NCBI GenBank assembly: GCA_016124535.1
Contig: WGNK01000003.1
Location: 288,001 to 352,000, forward strand
DNA: 64,000 nt
Reading direction: 5' to 3'
Source: Azospirillum sp.
GTDB lineage: Bacteria; Pseudomonadota; Alphaproteobacteria; Azospirillales; Azospirillaceae
The notes below the pieces were generated by a model. The model did no database searches and had not been told where the DNA came from. It worked only from the letters and a program-made list of their open reading frames with translations. A program made the position numbers and the translations under genes. Shown piece after piece: positions 35,601 through 44,948 of the stretch (the stretch's first letter is position 1; each line of letters starts with the position of its first letter).

Positions 35601-38600
35601 CCTGTTGCCGATCGCGCCGGACTGGCGCTGGCTGCTGCTGCGCGCGGACAGCCCGTGGTACCCGACCATGCGGCTGATCCGCCAGAACCGGCGCGACGAC
35701 TGGAGCCAGCCGGTGGCGGAGGTTGCCGCCGACCTCCATCCGATCGCGGCCGGTGGCAGCCTGGAATCGCTGTTCGTCGAAGCCGAGGCCTTGGCCGCCC
35801 ATGGCGACCAGGACGGCGCCGCGGTGGTGATCCGGCGCTTGCAGGCCTTGTGGCCCGGCCATGACGCGGTCCGCCGGCTGCAGGCACGCCACACCGAAGC
35901 CGACCTTGCCGCGGCACGCGCCGCGGCGGCGGCCGACGACCGTGACACCGCCACCCGCCTGTTCCAGAAAATCCTGTCGGTTGCCCCCGGTTCGATGGCG
36001 GCCCATGCCGAATACGGCATGCTGTGCCAGAAGCAGAAACGCCACGCCGAAGCAATCGCCAGCTTCGAGCATCTGGCGCGGCGGATGCCGAAGAATGCCT
36101 CGGTTCACTACAATCTCGGCCTGTGTCTGCAGTTGCAGGGGCGGCTTGACGAGGCCGAGGAGTGCCTGCGTCTGGCAATCGAGCACCAGCCCGACCTGGT
36201 CGATGCCTATAATGATCTCGGCACCCTGCTCTATCGTTGCGGCCGGCTCGACGAGGCCCATGACTGCCTGAAGCGCTGCCTGGGCTTGCGGCCCGGCCAT
36301 GTCAATGCCCTGGGCAACCTGACCGTGGTGCTGCGCTCGCTCGGACGGTTCGACGAGGCGATCGGCCATACCCGCGCGGCCCTGGCGATGCAGCCGGACA
36401 CCGCCGAGCTGCACTGGAATTTTGCGGTGCTGCTGCTGATGGCCGGGCGTTTCGAGGAGGGCTGGCGGGAATCCGAGTGGCGCTGGAAGATGCCCAATTT
36501 TCCCTCGCCGCCGCGCAATTTTCTCCAGCCCCAATGGCAGGGCGAACCGCTCGAGGGCCGAACCATCCTGCTCCACGGCGAGCAGGGGCTGGGCGATACC
36601 CTGCAATTCGTCCGCTATGTGCCGATGGTGGCGGCGCGGGGCGCGCGGATCGTGCTGGAGGTCCAGCCGCCCTTGCTGGAACTGTGCCGCGGCCTTCCCG
36701 GCGTCGCCGAGCTGCGGGCGCTGGGCACGGCGCTGCCGCCGTTCGATCTGCATGCGCCGCTGCTCAGCCTGCCGGCGCAATTCGACACCCGGCTTGGCCG
36801 CATCCCGGCGGAAATCCCCTATTTGCAGCCGCCCGCGGCCGCGGCCCGGCGCTGGGCCGAGCGTCTGCCCAAGGGCGATTCGTTCAAGGTCGGGCTGGTC
36901 TGGGGCGGCAGCGTCACCCATGCCAACGACCGCAACCGTTCGGTTCCGTTCCGTCGTTTCGAGCGGTTCCGGCGGATCACCGGCGTGACCTTCCATGCGC
37001 TGCAGAAGGGGCCGGCGACCCTGCAGGCGGCGACCAAGGGCAGCCTGGCGATGGTCGATCTCGGGCCGGCACTCGGCGATTTTGCCGAGACCGCGGCGGC
37101 GGTCGCCCAACTCGACCTGGTGATTACCGTCGACACCTCGGTTGCCCATCTGGCCGGCGCGATCGGCCGGCCGGTCTGGGTGATGATCCCGTTCCCGCCC
37201 GACTGGCGCTGGCTGACCGAGCGCGAGGATACGCCGTGGTATCCGACCATGCGCCTGTTTCGCCAGACCCGGCCGGGCGATTGGGAGGAGGTGATCGAGC
37301 GGGTTGCCACGGCGCTGGAACGCCTGGTCCATCCGCCGGCGCCCAGGCAGGACCCCGCCTTTGCCGCCGCCCTGGCGCTGCAGGTCAAGGGGCGGGGGGC
37401 AGACGCCGAGCGCGCCTACCGCAAGATCGTCCAGCGCAACCCCCGGCACGCCGAGGCCTATCACCATCTCGGCCTCCTGGCGCTCGCCGGTGGACGCCGC
37501 GACGACGCCGAGCGGCAGATCCGCAAGGCGCTCGACTGCGATCCCGATCTCGCCGGTGCCTGGTCCAATCTCGGCGTTGTGTTGCGCGGCCTGAACCGGC
37601 TCGACGAGGCGATTGGCTGCTATCGCCGGGCGGTGGCGCTGCAGCCCGAGCACGTCGATGCCCTCTACAATCTGGCCAATGCGCTGAAGACCAGTGGAGC
37701 GGCCGACGAAGCGATCGGCCTCTTGCGCCGGGCGGTGGACTTGCGCCCCGGGCATGGCGGGGCCTGGAACAATCTGGGGCTGGCGCTGAAGGACTCCGGC
37801 CGGCTCGGCGATGCGGAAACCGTGCTGCGCCGGGCGCTGACGGTGACGCCGGGCGACGCGATGGCGACCGCCAATCTCGGGCTGGTGCTGCACGACCTCG
37901 AGCGCGACGCCGAGGCGGTGGCGCTGTGCGAGCCGGCCGCGGCGAAATCGCCCGATTCGGCCTTGCTGCAGCGGGTCCTGGCGATGGTGCTGAAGGCGGT
38001 CGATCGCCTCGACGAGGCGCTGGCCGCGTGCGACCGCTCGCTGCGGCTGGAGCCTGGCTCGGCGGAGACCTGGCATCTGCGGGCGTCCGCCCTGGTTTCC
38101 GCCCATCGCCTGGGCGAAGCCCGCCACGCGGTTGAGAAGGCGCTGGCGATCGAGCCCGGCTATCCCGAGGCGCAATGGACCCAGGGTTTCCTCGATCTGG
38201 TCGGCGGCGACCTCGCCCACGGCTTCGAGCGGGTCGAGGCGCGCTGGCGGATCAAGAAGATCTGCCCCAACGGGCTGCGCTTCACCGAGCCGGTGTGGGA
38301 CGGGGGCCGGCTCGACGGACGCACCGTGCTGGTCCATGCCGAGCAGGGGCTGGGCGACACCCTCAACTTCGTGCGCTACCTGCCGCAGGTGGTCGAAGCC
38401 GGCGGACAGGTGGTGGTGGAGGCCCAGGAGACCCTGCACCCGCTGATCGGGACCCTGGGCGGCAAGCTTACGCTGGTGGCGCCGCGCGAGGCGTTGCCCC
38501 GCTTCGACTGCCACATCCCTCTGATGAGCCTGCCGCGGGTGTTCGGCACCACGCTCGACACCGTACCGGCGCCGGTGCCCTATCTGGTGGTGGATCCGGG

Positions 38601-39093
38601 GCGGCGTGCCCGCTGGGCCGAGCGCCTGGGCGTGCCGCGGGGTCGGCGGGTCGGGCTGGTCTGGGCCGGCAACCCCAAGCATGCCAATGACCGCAACCGC
38701 TCGATCCGGCTGAAGGACCTGGCGCCGGTGCTCCAAGTGCCCGGCGTCAAGTTCGTTTCGGTCCAGAAAGGATCTCCGGCCGGACAAATTGCCGACTGGA
38801 GCGGCCCGGCCGAGATTCTCGACCTCGACCCCGAGATCAACGATTTTGCCGATACCGCGGCAATTCTGGCCGATCTCGATCTGCTGATCAGCGTCGACAC
38901 CGCGGTGGCCCATTGTGCCGGGGGTTTGGGTGTGCCGGTATGGGTATTGCTGCCCCAGGCGCCCGACTGGCGCTGGCTGCTCGACCGTTCAGATTCGCCA
39001 TGGTACCCGAGCCTCAGACTCTATCGTCAGCTTCAGGCCGGCGACTGGCAGAGCGTGATCGCCCGCGTCGCCAGCGATTTGGCCGCCTTGTGA
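32641..39093 (+). CDS. Giant TPR protein with four tandem glycosyltransferase modules
   Basis: The start is uncertain: the longest frame begins with TTG at 32641, a GTG follows at 32662, and the first ATG is about 60 codons in. The 2150-residue product repeats one plan four times: a block of TPR repeats (typical phrases LGRLDEAIAAYR, YNLGNAL) followed by a GT-B-type glycosyltransferase domain of the kind scored as GT9/GT41-like. The glycosyltransferase modules lie at about 283-553, 767-1040, 1297-1563 and 1883-2150. Each carries GRTxLVxxEQGxGDxxxF, a VGLVWAGNP-x4-D-R-RS segment and a DTxVAHLAGxxGxPVW-x8-DWRW segment. No signal peptide is visible, so it should be cytoplasmic. Related single-module proteins occur in many Rhodospirillales, and one is encoded at 58068-59606. 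The acceptor is unknown; cell-surface proteins are a reasonable inference. Confidence 0.88.
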   Translation: MANGNTDVQDLVQRPQNAVTATTAAITTNPGVATPGDAVTLQREGLRCWQDGDRARGLEMLRQATLLAPRQAEFPCNLAIALRGCGRLDEAANSFREALALAPDLVEAQFGLGNVLCDLGRFHDAIACFERAAALDPNHIGAQCNLGVALGRSGDPAQAESVLRQALALDSDHPDALKALGDALRQQGRLDEAIAAYRKVLARDPGDAGAHRKLGLVLADRRQLDGAVAEWRAAVTAAPDDPANHCCLALGLLGQGKYPEGFAEYEWRRRLKEYQPPAAATLPDWDGGPLQGRTVLVFTEQGYGDTVQFARFLPMLAERGGRAVLLGPPSLLPLLRRLPGVAAAAGPGGALPSADLQAALPSLPKLLGLTAAELRPQPYLTPDPSRRARWRERLGPQTGLRVGVVWAGNPRHSDDRKRSLPPELLGWLPQIEGVTWFGLQLGENGKELSRLGPGAIDLAQEIDDFEDTAAVLAELDLLVTVDTAAAHLAGALGRPVWVLLAYAADWRWQLESGANGKFGWYPSARLYRQQQPGDWDEVMQRLGGDLCRLAGQLPPTAPATWEQAVVRLHGAGRSAAAEAVCWSALQEPGLAAAALRVLGSLRLQRDDARAAIRLLTVGLMKGPAIADSWSNLGVALRREGRYAESEHAYRRAIELAPEAVNATFNLANLLNDLGRWEQTLPLYQRVLAREPAHVGAHYNSGNALRDLGRLDEAIAAYRRGLVVEPDNAEIHNSLGMGLLLAGRFHEGWREYEWRWQCGRLPPRGFTQPVWDGTPLAGRTLLVYAEQGLGDAIQFLRYLPLIERAGAGRIILELPTALVELGRRLPNLDLVVEHGAPLPPFDCHAALIGLAGILGTRLHNLPDKTPYLVPRPDRLARWQARFGSHGKFRVGLVWAGNPRHKNDHRRSIPLAAFKGLPLGPGISYYSLQLGERRGDLAREMGQAPIIDLGPLIKDFDDTAAVMAELDLIVTCDTAVAHLAGALGRPVWVLLPIAPDWRWLLLRADSPWYPTMRLIRQNRRDDWSQPVAEVAADLHPIAAGGSLESLFVEAEALAAHGDQDGAAVVIRRLQALWPGHDAVRRLQARHTEADLAAARAAAAADDRDTATRLFQKILSVAPGSMAAHAEYGMLCQKQKRHAEAIASFEHLARRMPKNASVHYNLGLCLQLQGRLDEAEECLRLAIEHQPDLVDAYNDLGTLLYRCGRLDEAHDCLKRCLGLRPGHVNALGNLTVVLRSLGRFDEAIGHTRAALAMQPDTAELHWNFAVLLLMAGRFEEGWRESEWRWKMPNFPSPPRNFLQPQWQGEPLEGRTILLHGEQGLGDTLQFVRYVPMVAARGARIVLEVQPPLLELCRGLPGVAELRALGTALPPFDLHAPLLSLPAQFDTRLGRIPAEIPYLQPPAAAARRWAERLPKGDSFKVGLVWGGSVTHANDRNRSVPFRRFERFRRITGVTFHALQKGPATLQAATKGSLAMVDLGPALGDFAETAAAVAQLDLVITVDTSVAHLAGAIGRPVWVMIPFPPDWRWLTEREDTPWYPTMRLFRQTRPGDWEEVIERVATALERLVHPPAPRQDPAFAAALALQVKGRGADAERAYRKIVQRNPRHAEAYHHLGLLALAGGRRDDAERQIRKALDCDPDLAGAWSNLGVVLRGLNRLDEAIGCYRRAVALQPEHVDALYNLANALKTSGAADEAIGLLRRAVDLRPGHGGAWNNLGLALKDSGRLGDAETVLRRALTVTPGDAMATANLGLVLHDLERDAEAVALCEPAAAKSPDSALLQRVLAMVLKAVDRLDEALAACDRSLRLEPGSAETWHLRASALVSAHRLGEARHAVEKALAIEPGYPEAQWTQGFLDLVGGDLAHGFERVEARWRIKKICPNGLRFTEPVWDGGRLDGRTVLVHAEQGLGDTLNFVRYLPQVVEAGGQVVVEAQETLHPLIGTLGGKLTLVAPREALPRFDCHIPLMSLPRVFGTTLDTVPAPVPYLVVDPGRRARWAERLGVPRGRRVGLVWAGNPKHANDRNRSIRLKDLAPVLQVPGVKFVSVQKGSPAGQIADWSGPAEILDLDPEINDFADTAAILADLDLLISVDTAVAHCAGGLGVPVWVLLPQAPDWRWLLDRSDSPWYPSLRLYRQLQAGDWQSVIARVASDLAAL

Positions 39094-39111
39094 AGCCCCG
39101 GCTACAGCCAC

Positions 39112-39125
39112 CCTGACCGGTCAGG
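39112..39125. terminator. 14-base perfect palindrome between convergent genes
   Basis: CCTGACCGGTCAGG lies in the 27-base space between the TPR-glycosyltransferase gene and recX and overlaps the recX stop codon. It could act as a weak bidirectional transcription end or a protein site; there is no loop and no T run. Confidence 0.22.
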
Positions 39126-39672
39126 CTTCGTCGGCGTCGGTGGCGTCCCCGTCCGCACCGACCACACTGGCGGCAATTTCGAAACGAAACCCGGCGCGGG
39201 CCAAGGCGGCCAGGTCCTTATCCCGCAGCCGGGCACGATCGTTAACATTCCGAAACGGGCCCAGCCGGCGTCGTCGGCACAACGCCAGGGCGGCGGCGCG
39301 CTCGGCCTCCGGTCCCGGCTCAGCGTCATTCTCCTTCAGGCTGGACTTGATCGTTTCGATATCGATACCTTGTCCGAGCAGACGATCGCGGATCGCCTGG
39401 GCCGAGGCGCCACGACGGCGCAGGCTGCGGGTCTTGGTCAGGGCGAAGGCGGTATCGTCGAGCAGGCCGGCGCGCAGAAAGCGCCCGATCAGGGCCTCGA
39501 CCTCATCCGGTCCTGGGCCGGGCTCGCCCTCGGGGTCGGCGGCTCGCCTGATCCGCGCGAGCAGAACCCGCCGCAGATTGGCGGCGGAGCTGGCGTAGCG
39601 GCCGAGGTAATTGAGCGCCGCCTCCTCCAAACCGGCTGCGGTCAGCGGCGGCGGTCTGCGCGACGCGGTCAC
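39121..39672 (-). CDS. recX: Regulatory protein RecX
   Basis: A GTG at 39672 overlaps the moaB stop codon (GTGA), which favours it over the longer frame to 39732. The 183-residue product has RecX three-helix repeats: AALNYLGRYASSAANLRRVLLARI, then an acidic linker and FLRAGLLDDTAFALTKTRSLRRRGASA. The family binds inside the RecA filament groove and restrains recombinase activity. The C-terminal part is longer than in enteric RecX. Unusually for recX, no recA is next to it; it is the last gene of an slt-moaB-recX overlap chain. Confidence 0.88.
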   Translation of the reverse strand: MTASRRPPPLTAAGLEEAALNYLGRYASSAANLRRVLLARIRRAADPEGEPGPGPDEVEALIGRFLRAGLLDDTAFALTKTRSLRRRGASAQAIRDRLLGQGIDIETIKSSLKENDAEPGPEAERAAALALCRRRRLGPFRNVNDRARLRDKDLAALARAGFRFEIAASVVGADGDATDADEA

Positions 39673-40223
39673 GAGGCGGCGGGGGCCTTGAGGTGTTCCA
39701 TCAGGCGCGGCATCAGCTCGACCAGGTTGCACGGCCGGTGGCGGCTGTCGAGCTGGAATTTCAGGATGTTATCCCAGGCGTCGCGGCAGGCGCCGGGCGA
39801 GCCGGGCAGGGCGAACAGATAGGTGCCGCCGCCCACGCCTCCGGTGGCCCGGCTTTGCATCGTCGAGGTGCCGACGGTCTGGTAGCTGATCATCCGGAAC
39901 AGCTCGCCGAAGCCCGGAATCTCCTTGTCGTAAACCGCATGGAAAGCCTCGGGGGTGATATCGCGGCCGGTCACGCCGGTGCCGCCGGTGCTGAGGACGG
40001 CGTCGATCGCGGGATCGGCGATCCAGGCCCGCAGCTGGGCCTCGATCACCGCCTGCTCATCGCGCACGATCGTGCGGCCGGCCAACACGTGGCCGGCGGC
40101 CGCCAGGCGCTCGACCAAGGTGTCGCCGGAGCTGTCGCTGGCGGCGCCGCGGCTGTCCGACACCGTCATCACCGCAATCCGTACCGGCAAAAACCGGCGT
40201 GTCTCGTCAATCCTGCCCGGCAC
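39669..40223 (-). CDS. moaB: Molybdenum cofactor biosynthesis protein MoaB/Mog family
   Basis: The 184-residue protein starts with GTG 17 bases inside the end of the lytic transglycosylase gene. It has the MPT-binding fold signatures AVMTVSDSRG near residue 18, STGGTGVTGRDITPEA in the middle and an ALPGSPGA turn later. Members bind molybdopterin and adenylylate it (Mog) or are close, sometimes inactive relatives (MoaB). The DSR and TGGTG loops needed for binding are intact. Linkage to moa or moe genes is absent here. Confidence 0.9.
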   Translation of the reverse strand: MPGRIDETRRFLPVRIAVMTVSDSRGAASDSSGDTLVERLAAAGHVLAGRTIVRDEQAVIEAQLRAWIADPAIDAVLSTGGTGVTGRDITPEAFHAVYDKEIPGFGELFRMISYQTVGTSTMQSRATGGVGGGTYLFALPGSPGACRDAWDNILKFQLDSRHRPCNLVELMPRLMEHLKAPAAS

Positions 40224-42192
40224 CGTCGGCCACCTGCATGTTCACGCCTTCCAGCGTGGTGTAGACCGGCCAGCTGCCATGGGCAACGGCATCGAGCGAA
40301 ACCGTCCCCTGCCCCAGGCGCATCCGGTAGATCCAGAAATTGGCCAAGACCTTCTGGACGTGTCCGCGGGTCTCGGCATAGGGAATGCTCTCGATGAACA
40401 GCAACGGATCGTCGGTGCCTCGCTGGTCGCGCACCCAGCGCATCAGCCGGGCCGGCCCGGCGTTGTAGGCGGCGGCGAGGTGGAACAGGTTGCTGCCGAT
40501 CTGGTCGGTCCCGAGCAACTGCACCAGGTAGCGTTGGGCCAGCGACAGGTTGACCTCGGGGTCCAACAGCTGCGCCCGCTCGCGGCGGTTTTCAAAGGCC
40601 TGGCCGTCGGCGACCACCGCCGCGGTTTCGGGCATCAGCTGCATCACGCCGGTCGCCCCGGCGGAACTGATGCTCTGAGGGTCGAAGCGCGATTCCTGGC
40701 GCATCATTGCAAACAGCAACGCCCGGTCGACCTGGAAGCCGTCGCCCGGTGCCCAATGGGGCAGCGGATAGAGCAGGGCATCGTAAGTGCCGCCCGACGG
40801 CGGGCGGACCGCATTGCCGAGTTGGAGCGCCAGGCCGGGCAGGCCGGCGCCATCGGCGATCGCCACCAGCGTCTCGGTCAATACGAGGTCACCATGGGGA
40901 TGAAGGCGCTGCAGCTCCTGGTCGGCCAGATCGTTCTGCCCGACCTGGAGCAGTGCGATCGCCCGGCGGCCGGCCGGATGGGCGGCCAGTGCCGCAATGT
41001 GGCGCAGCGTCAGTGCCGGCACCTGCCAGACGAAGCCGGGATCGCTGCCCAGCCGGCGGCTGGCGATCAGCCCGTAAAAGGTCCGGGGGAAACGGGCGGC
41101 GCGGGCGAACCAGCGCCGCGCCTCGGTGCTGCGGCCCATCCGGTCGAACGCCCGGCCGGCCCAATAGCCCGCCGCCGACAGCCGCCACGGCGAGGCGGTT
41201 GGATCCGCGGCGATGGCGGTGAAATGCTGCGCGGCACGCTGCGCGGCGCCCTGCCTCCAGGCCGCGAGCCCGGCCTGCCAATGGGCGCTGGCGTGACGGC
41301 TGCCGGTGCCGCCGATCTTGGCCAACTCGTCCGAGGACTCGGCATCACCGTCACCATAGCGGGCATCGGCGATCAGCTGACGGTAATGGTCGAAGGTGTC
41401 GTCATCGCTCGGTTCGGAGGCCGCCAGGTCCGGCCGTCGGCCGACCGCGGTGCGACCGCGCGGCACCCGGCCATGGGCGCTACTGACGCCCCGCCATAGC
41501 GCGTGGACCTCGAGCTCGCCGCTCAGCCGCTCGACCACCGCCGGTTTCGGCGGCGGCGGTGCTCCGGCCGGTTGGCGCCGCTGCGCCAGGGCGTAGAGCC
41601 GTCCGGCACCGGCCTGGTCGCCGTAGTGCTTCAGCCAGCCGCGCAGCTCATCATAGCTGGTGTGATAGCCGGTGGGGTGGAGGAAGCGCTGCCGCTGTAC
41701 CTGGCCGATCAGGCGGCGATCCTGGAGCCAGCGGATTTCAGCATCGGCCTTGTCCCACTGTCCGTCATCCTGGAGGGCGAAGATCCGGCGATAGCGGGCG
41801 GCGTCGGCCTGGTTCAACCAGACCGATGGCTGGTCGGCGGTATCATCGCCGATGGCGGTCTTGTCGGGCCCGACGATGCCGAAATGCTGGTTCAGGCCGG
41901 CCGGCGGTGGCGCCTTGCCCAGCAGCGACGACAGCAGATCGGGAGCCCGGGCCTCGGCAAATCGGGCGAGGGCCGCGACTCCGGCCGCCGGTGGCGGCTC
42001 GACGCTCGCCGGGCGCGCGTCGGGGCGCTCGGGAACGACCCGGACGGTACCGGAATGCGCCCAGGAGGGCCAGGATACCGCCACCGCCAGCGCAACCGCC
42101 ACGGCGATCGTGGCTGGGGCGGGGCGGCGGGCTTCGGGGCTTCGGCAGTGGCGCGTGCGGTGCACGTCTGGCGGGGTTGAGATGTCAAACAT
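40207..42192 (-). CDS. Soluble lytic murein transglycosylase (Slt70-like)
   Basis: The 661-residue protein has an N-terminal signal sequence (TIAVAVALAVAVSWPSWA, cleaved near residue 45), a long alpha-superhelical region (about 130-470) and a C-terminal SLT domain. The catalytic Glu500 lies in MMRQESRFDP, followed by SSAGATGVMQLMP, AAAYNAGPARL and a RGHVQKVLANFWIYR ending: the full set of Slt family 1A motifs. It cleaves the MurNAc-GlcNAc bond to a 1,6-anhydro product in the periplasm. The gene heads a tight unit with moaB and recX. Confidence 0.92.
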   Translation of the reverse strand: MFDISTPPDVHRTRHCRSPEARRPAPATIAVAVALAVAVSWPSWAHSGTVRVVPERPDARPASVEPPPAAGVAALARFAEARAPDLLSSLLGKAPPPAGLNQHFGIVGPDKTAIGDDTADQPSVWLNQADAARYRRIFALQDDGQWDKADAEIRWLQDRRLIGQVQRQRFLHPTGYHTSYDELRGWLKHYGDQAGAGRLYALAQRRQPAGAPPPPKPAVVERLSGELEVHALWRGVSSAHGRVPRGRTAVGRRPDLAASEPSDDDTFDHYRQLIADARYGDGDAESSDELAKIGGTGSRHASAHWQAGLAAWRQGAAQRAAQHFTAIAADPTASPWRLSAAGYWAGRAFDRMGRSTEARRWFARAARFPRTFYGLIASRRLGSDPGFVWQVPALTLRHIAALAAHPAGRRAIALLQVGQNDLADQELQRLHPHGDLVLTETLVAIADGAGLPGLALQLGNAVRPPSGGTYDALLYPLPHWAPGDGFQVDRALLFAMMRQESRFDPQSISSAGATGVMQLMPETAAVVADGQAFENRRERAQLLDPEVNLSLAQRYLVQLLGTDQIGSNLFHLAAAYNAGPARLMRWVRDQRGTDDPLLFIESIPYAETRGHVQKVLANFWIYRMRLGQGTVSLDAVAHGSWPVYTTLEGVNMQVADGAGQD

Positions 42193-42302
42193 CCGGCCCG
42201 AATAACCCAGGCGGCCGGCTCAGGCAAGCAACCGGCGATGAATTTTAATCTCTTTCCAAGAAAAATTAGTCGATTCCGCAACTTGGTGCAGCGTTGCCAC
42301 GA

Positions 42303-43073
42303 TTAGGAAATTTTTCGGCGTAGCACCAGCAGATCCCGCCAGGCGTCCCGCTTCTGGATCGGCGAGCGCAACAGATAGGCGGGGTGGTAGGTCGCCAGCG
42401 CCGGCACCGGCCGGGTCAGCCCGGGCGACTGGTAATCGAACCATCGCCCGCGCAGCCGGGTAATGCCCTCGCTACGGCCAAGCAGAGTCTTCGCGGCGGT
42501 GCCCCCGAGAAACACCAGCAGCCGGGGGTCGATCAGCTCGATGTGGCGTTCGATGAAGGGCAGGCAGGCGGCGATCTCGGCCTGGGTCGGGCTGCGGTTG
42601 CCGGGCGGGCGCCAGGGCAGGATATTGCTGATATAGACCGACGTACGGTCAAGCCCGATACAGGCGAGCATACGGTCGAGCAAACGTCCGCTGGCGCCGA
42701 CAAACGGCTTGCCCTGGCGATCTTCGTCCTCCCCAGGAGCTTCGCCGACCAGCATGACCGCAGAATTAGGATTTCCATCCGCAAAAACCAGGTTCATTGC
42801 GGTCTGCTTTAGCGTACACCCCTCGAAGCAGCGCAGCGACTCGGCAAGCTCGGCCAGACTGCTTGCGGCGGCGGCACGTACACGTGCGCCGCCGTCCGGC
42901 GACGGCGCCGCCGCTGCCGTCGGCCGCAGTGGCGCTACGGGTCCGGGGGGAAGCCTCAGCTCCGGCCGTGCGGCCGGCCGGGTCCAATCGGTCGGGAGGT
43001 CGGACAGCGCTTCGTCGGCGCCGATCTCGACCTGCCAGCGCAGGGCAGCAATGATCCCACTGGCGTCGATCAT
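42303..43073 (-). CDS. Uracil-DNA glycosylase, family 4
   Basis: From ATG 43073 the product is 256 residues. Motifs of family 4 (thermostable, iron-sulfur) uracil-DNA glycosylases are visible: [17 protein letters not shown] (motif A with the water-binding residue), [12 protein letters not shown] and the C-terminal [12 protein letters not shown] loop. The first two cysteines of the cluster site are in CFEGC; two later cysteines (MLACIGL, AACLPF) may complete it. About 75 residues of low-complexity Ala/Pro sequence precede the domain, as in many alphaproteobacterial relatives. The upstream region has TATAGT (43126-43131, minus strand), about 50 bases before the ATG. It removes uracil from DNA in base-excision repair. 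Confidence 0.9.
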   Translation of the reverse strand: MIDASGIIAALRWQVEIGADEALSDLPTDWTRPAARPELRLPPGPVAPLRPTAAAAPSPDGGARVRAAAASSLAELAESLRCFEGCTLKQTAMNLVFADGNPNSAVMLVGEAPGEDEDRQGKPFVGASGRLLDRMLACIGLDRTSVYISNILPWRPPGNRSPTQAEIAACLPFIERHIELIDPRLLVFLGGTAAKTLLGRSEGITRLRGRWFDYQSPGLTRPVPALATYHPAYLLRSPIQKRDAWRDLLVLRRKIS

Positions 43074-43218
43074 GTCGATATTCCGTGGCCGCCGCCGGTT
43101 TGCCTCGCGGGGCATTTCGGTCAATACTATACCAGCCGGCGCGCCTTGGGCAGCAAGCCGCGACGTGACCCGTCGGCAAGACCCGACGGCAGGCAGGAAA
43201 GGGGCGAGGAGCGGACGC

Positions 43219-44856
43219 ATGGACCGGGAAGTGATGGAGTACGATGTCGTGATCGTCGGTGCCGGGCCGGCCGGCCTCGCCGCCGCGATCCGGCTGAAGC
43301 AGCTTGCCGTGGCCCAGGAGCACGAGGTCAGCGTTTGCGTGATCGAAAAGGGGTCGGAGGTCGGCGCCCATATCCTCTCCGGGGCGGTTCTGGAGACGCG
43401 CGGGCTCGACGAGCTGCTGCCCGACTGGCGCGGACTGGGCGCGCCGGTGACGACGCCGGTTGCCGATCATCACTTCCTGTGCCTGACCCGAGAATTCGCC
43501 TTTCCGCTGCCGTCGCCGCCGCAGATGGACAATCACGGCTGCTACGTGATCAGCCTGGCCAATCTGTGCCGCTGGCTGGGACAGCAGGCCGAAGCGGCGG
43601 GTGTGGAAATCTATGCCGGGTTTGCCGGTGCCGAAGTGCTTTATGATGAGGCCGGCGCGGTCTGTGGTGTCGCCACCGGCGACATGGGTATCGGCAAGGA
43701 TGGCGAACGCACCGCCAATTACGCCCCCGGCGTCGAACTGCGCGCACGCCAGACATTTTTCGCCGAGGGCAGCCGCGGGTCGCTGACCAAAGCGCTGATT
43801 GCCCGATTCAACCTGATGGCTGGCCGCGACCCCCAGAGCTACGGCATCGGCATCAAGGAGCTCTGGGAGGTCGAACCGGCCAAGCACAAGCCGGGTCAGG
43901 TCGTGCATACCATCGGCTGGCCGCTGGATCTCGGCACCTATGGTGGCGCCTTTCTCTACCAGATGGAGGCCAATCAGGTCGCGGTCGGCTTCGTGGTCGG
44001 GCTCGATTACCGCAACCCACATCTGTCGCCGTTCGAGGAATTCCAGCGCTTCAAGACCCATCCGCGGTTTCGCCGGCTGTTCGAAGGCGGCCGCCGGACC
44101 GCCTATGGCGCCCGGGTGCTGACCGAGGGCGGGCTCCAGGCATTGCCCAAGTTGAGCTTTCCAGGCGGCGTGCTGATCGGTGATGCCGCCGGGTTCCTCA
44201 ACGTGCCCAAGATCAAGGGCACCCACACCGTGATGAAATCGGGGATGGTCGCAGCCGAGGCCGTATTCGACCACCTGAAGGCGGGCACCAGCGCGCCAGA
44301 GGTCGTATCGTACCCGGAGCGCCTCAAAGGCAGCTGGCTCTGGGACGAGTTGTATCGGGTCCGCAATGTCCGCCCGTCGTTCCAATACGGTCTGTTGCCG
44401 GCCTTGGCTTATTCGGCCGTCGACACCTATCTGTTCCGCGGCCGGGCGCCCTGGACGCTGCACCACCGCCATGCCGACCACCAGACCTTGAAACCGGCCA
44501 GCGCGGCGGCGCCGATCGCCTATCCCAAGCCCGACGGCGTGGTCAGCTTCGACCGCTTGTCGTCGCTGGCGCTTTCCGGCGTGGCGCATGAAGAAAATCA
44601 GCCGGCTCATCTGACGCTGAAGGACGCCGCGGTCCCGGTCTCGGTCAATCTGGCGCTTTACGATGCCCCGGAGCAGCGCTATTGCCCGGCCGGGGTCTAC
44701 GAGATCGTGCGCGACGGCGAGGGCGGCAATCCGCACCTGCAGATCAACGCCTCCAACTGCGTCCACTGCAAGACCTGCGATATCAAGGATCCCACCCAGA
44801 ACATCAATTGGGTGGTCCCCGAGGGCGGCGGCGGACCGAACTACCCCAACATGTGA
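43219..44856 (+). CDS. Electron transfer flavoprotein-ubiquinone oxidoreductase (ETF-QO)
   Basis: The ATG at 43219 with GAGGAG upstream is chosen; the upstream extension to 42709 covers the divergent glycosylase gene. The 545-residue flavoprotein has an FAD-binding [17 protein letters not shown] near the N-terminus, the ETF-QO phrases GSRGSLTK and [28 protein letters not shown] stretch (44160-44240), and a C-terminal 4Fe-4S cluster site with Cys489, Cys514, Cys517 and Cys520. It passes electrons from ETF, reduced by acyl-CoA and amino-acid dehydrogenases, to ubiquinone at the inner membrane. Length is normal for bacterial members. Confidence 0.96.
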   Translation: MDREVMEYDVVIVGAGPAGLAAAIRLKQLAVAQEHEVSVCVIEKGSEVGAHILSGAVLETRGLDELLPDWRGLGAPVTTPVADHHFLCLTREFAFPLPSPPQMDNHGCYVISLANLCRWLGQQAEAAGVEIYAGFAGAEVLYDEAGAVCGVATGDMGIGKDGERTANYAPGVELRARQTFFAEGSRGSLTKALIARFNLMAGRDPQSYGIGIKELWEVEPAKHKPGQVVHTIGWPLDLGTYGGAFLYQMEANQVAVGFVVGLDYRNPHLSPFEEFQRFKTHPRFRRLFEGGRRTAYGARVLTEGGLQALPKLSFPGGVLIGDAAGFLNVPKIKGTHTVMKSGMVAAEAVFDHLKAGTSAPEVVSYPERLKGSWLWDELYRVRNVRPSFQYGLLPALAYSAVDTYLFRGRAPWTLHHRHADHQTLKPASAAAPIAYPKPDGVVSFDRLSSLALSGVAHEENQPAHLTLKDAAVPVSVNLALYDAPEQRYCPAGVYEIVRDGEGGNPHLQINASNCVHCKTCDIKDPTQNINWVVPEGGGGPNYPNM

Positions 44857-44948
44857 GTGAAAAACCCGCTCTGCCTGCCGGGAGCGGGGCGGGCGAGGGA
44901 AAATGTCCGTCTGTCTTCACCCGCTTATCGCCAAACCGGGGGGCCGCC

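Noticed and set aside
32437..38913. A 2158-codon open frame on the minus strand opposite the TPR-glycosyltransferase gene
   Set aside because: The plus-strand frame has clear TPR and glycosyltransferase motifs throughout. The minus frame has only low-complexity Arg/Gln/Gly-rich sequence and is a by-product of GC-rich codon use.
42709..43218. N-terminal extension of the ETF-QO reading frame
   Set aside because: It lies over the divergent uracil-DNA glycosylase gene. The family starts near [11 protein letters not shown], which follows the GAGGAG-preceded ATG.
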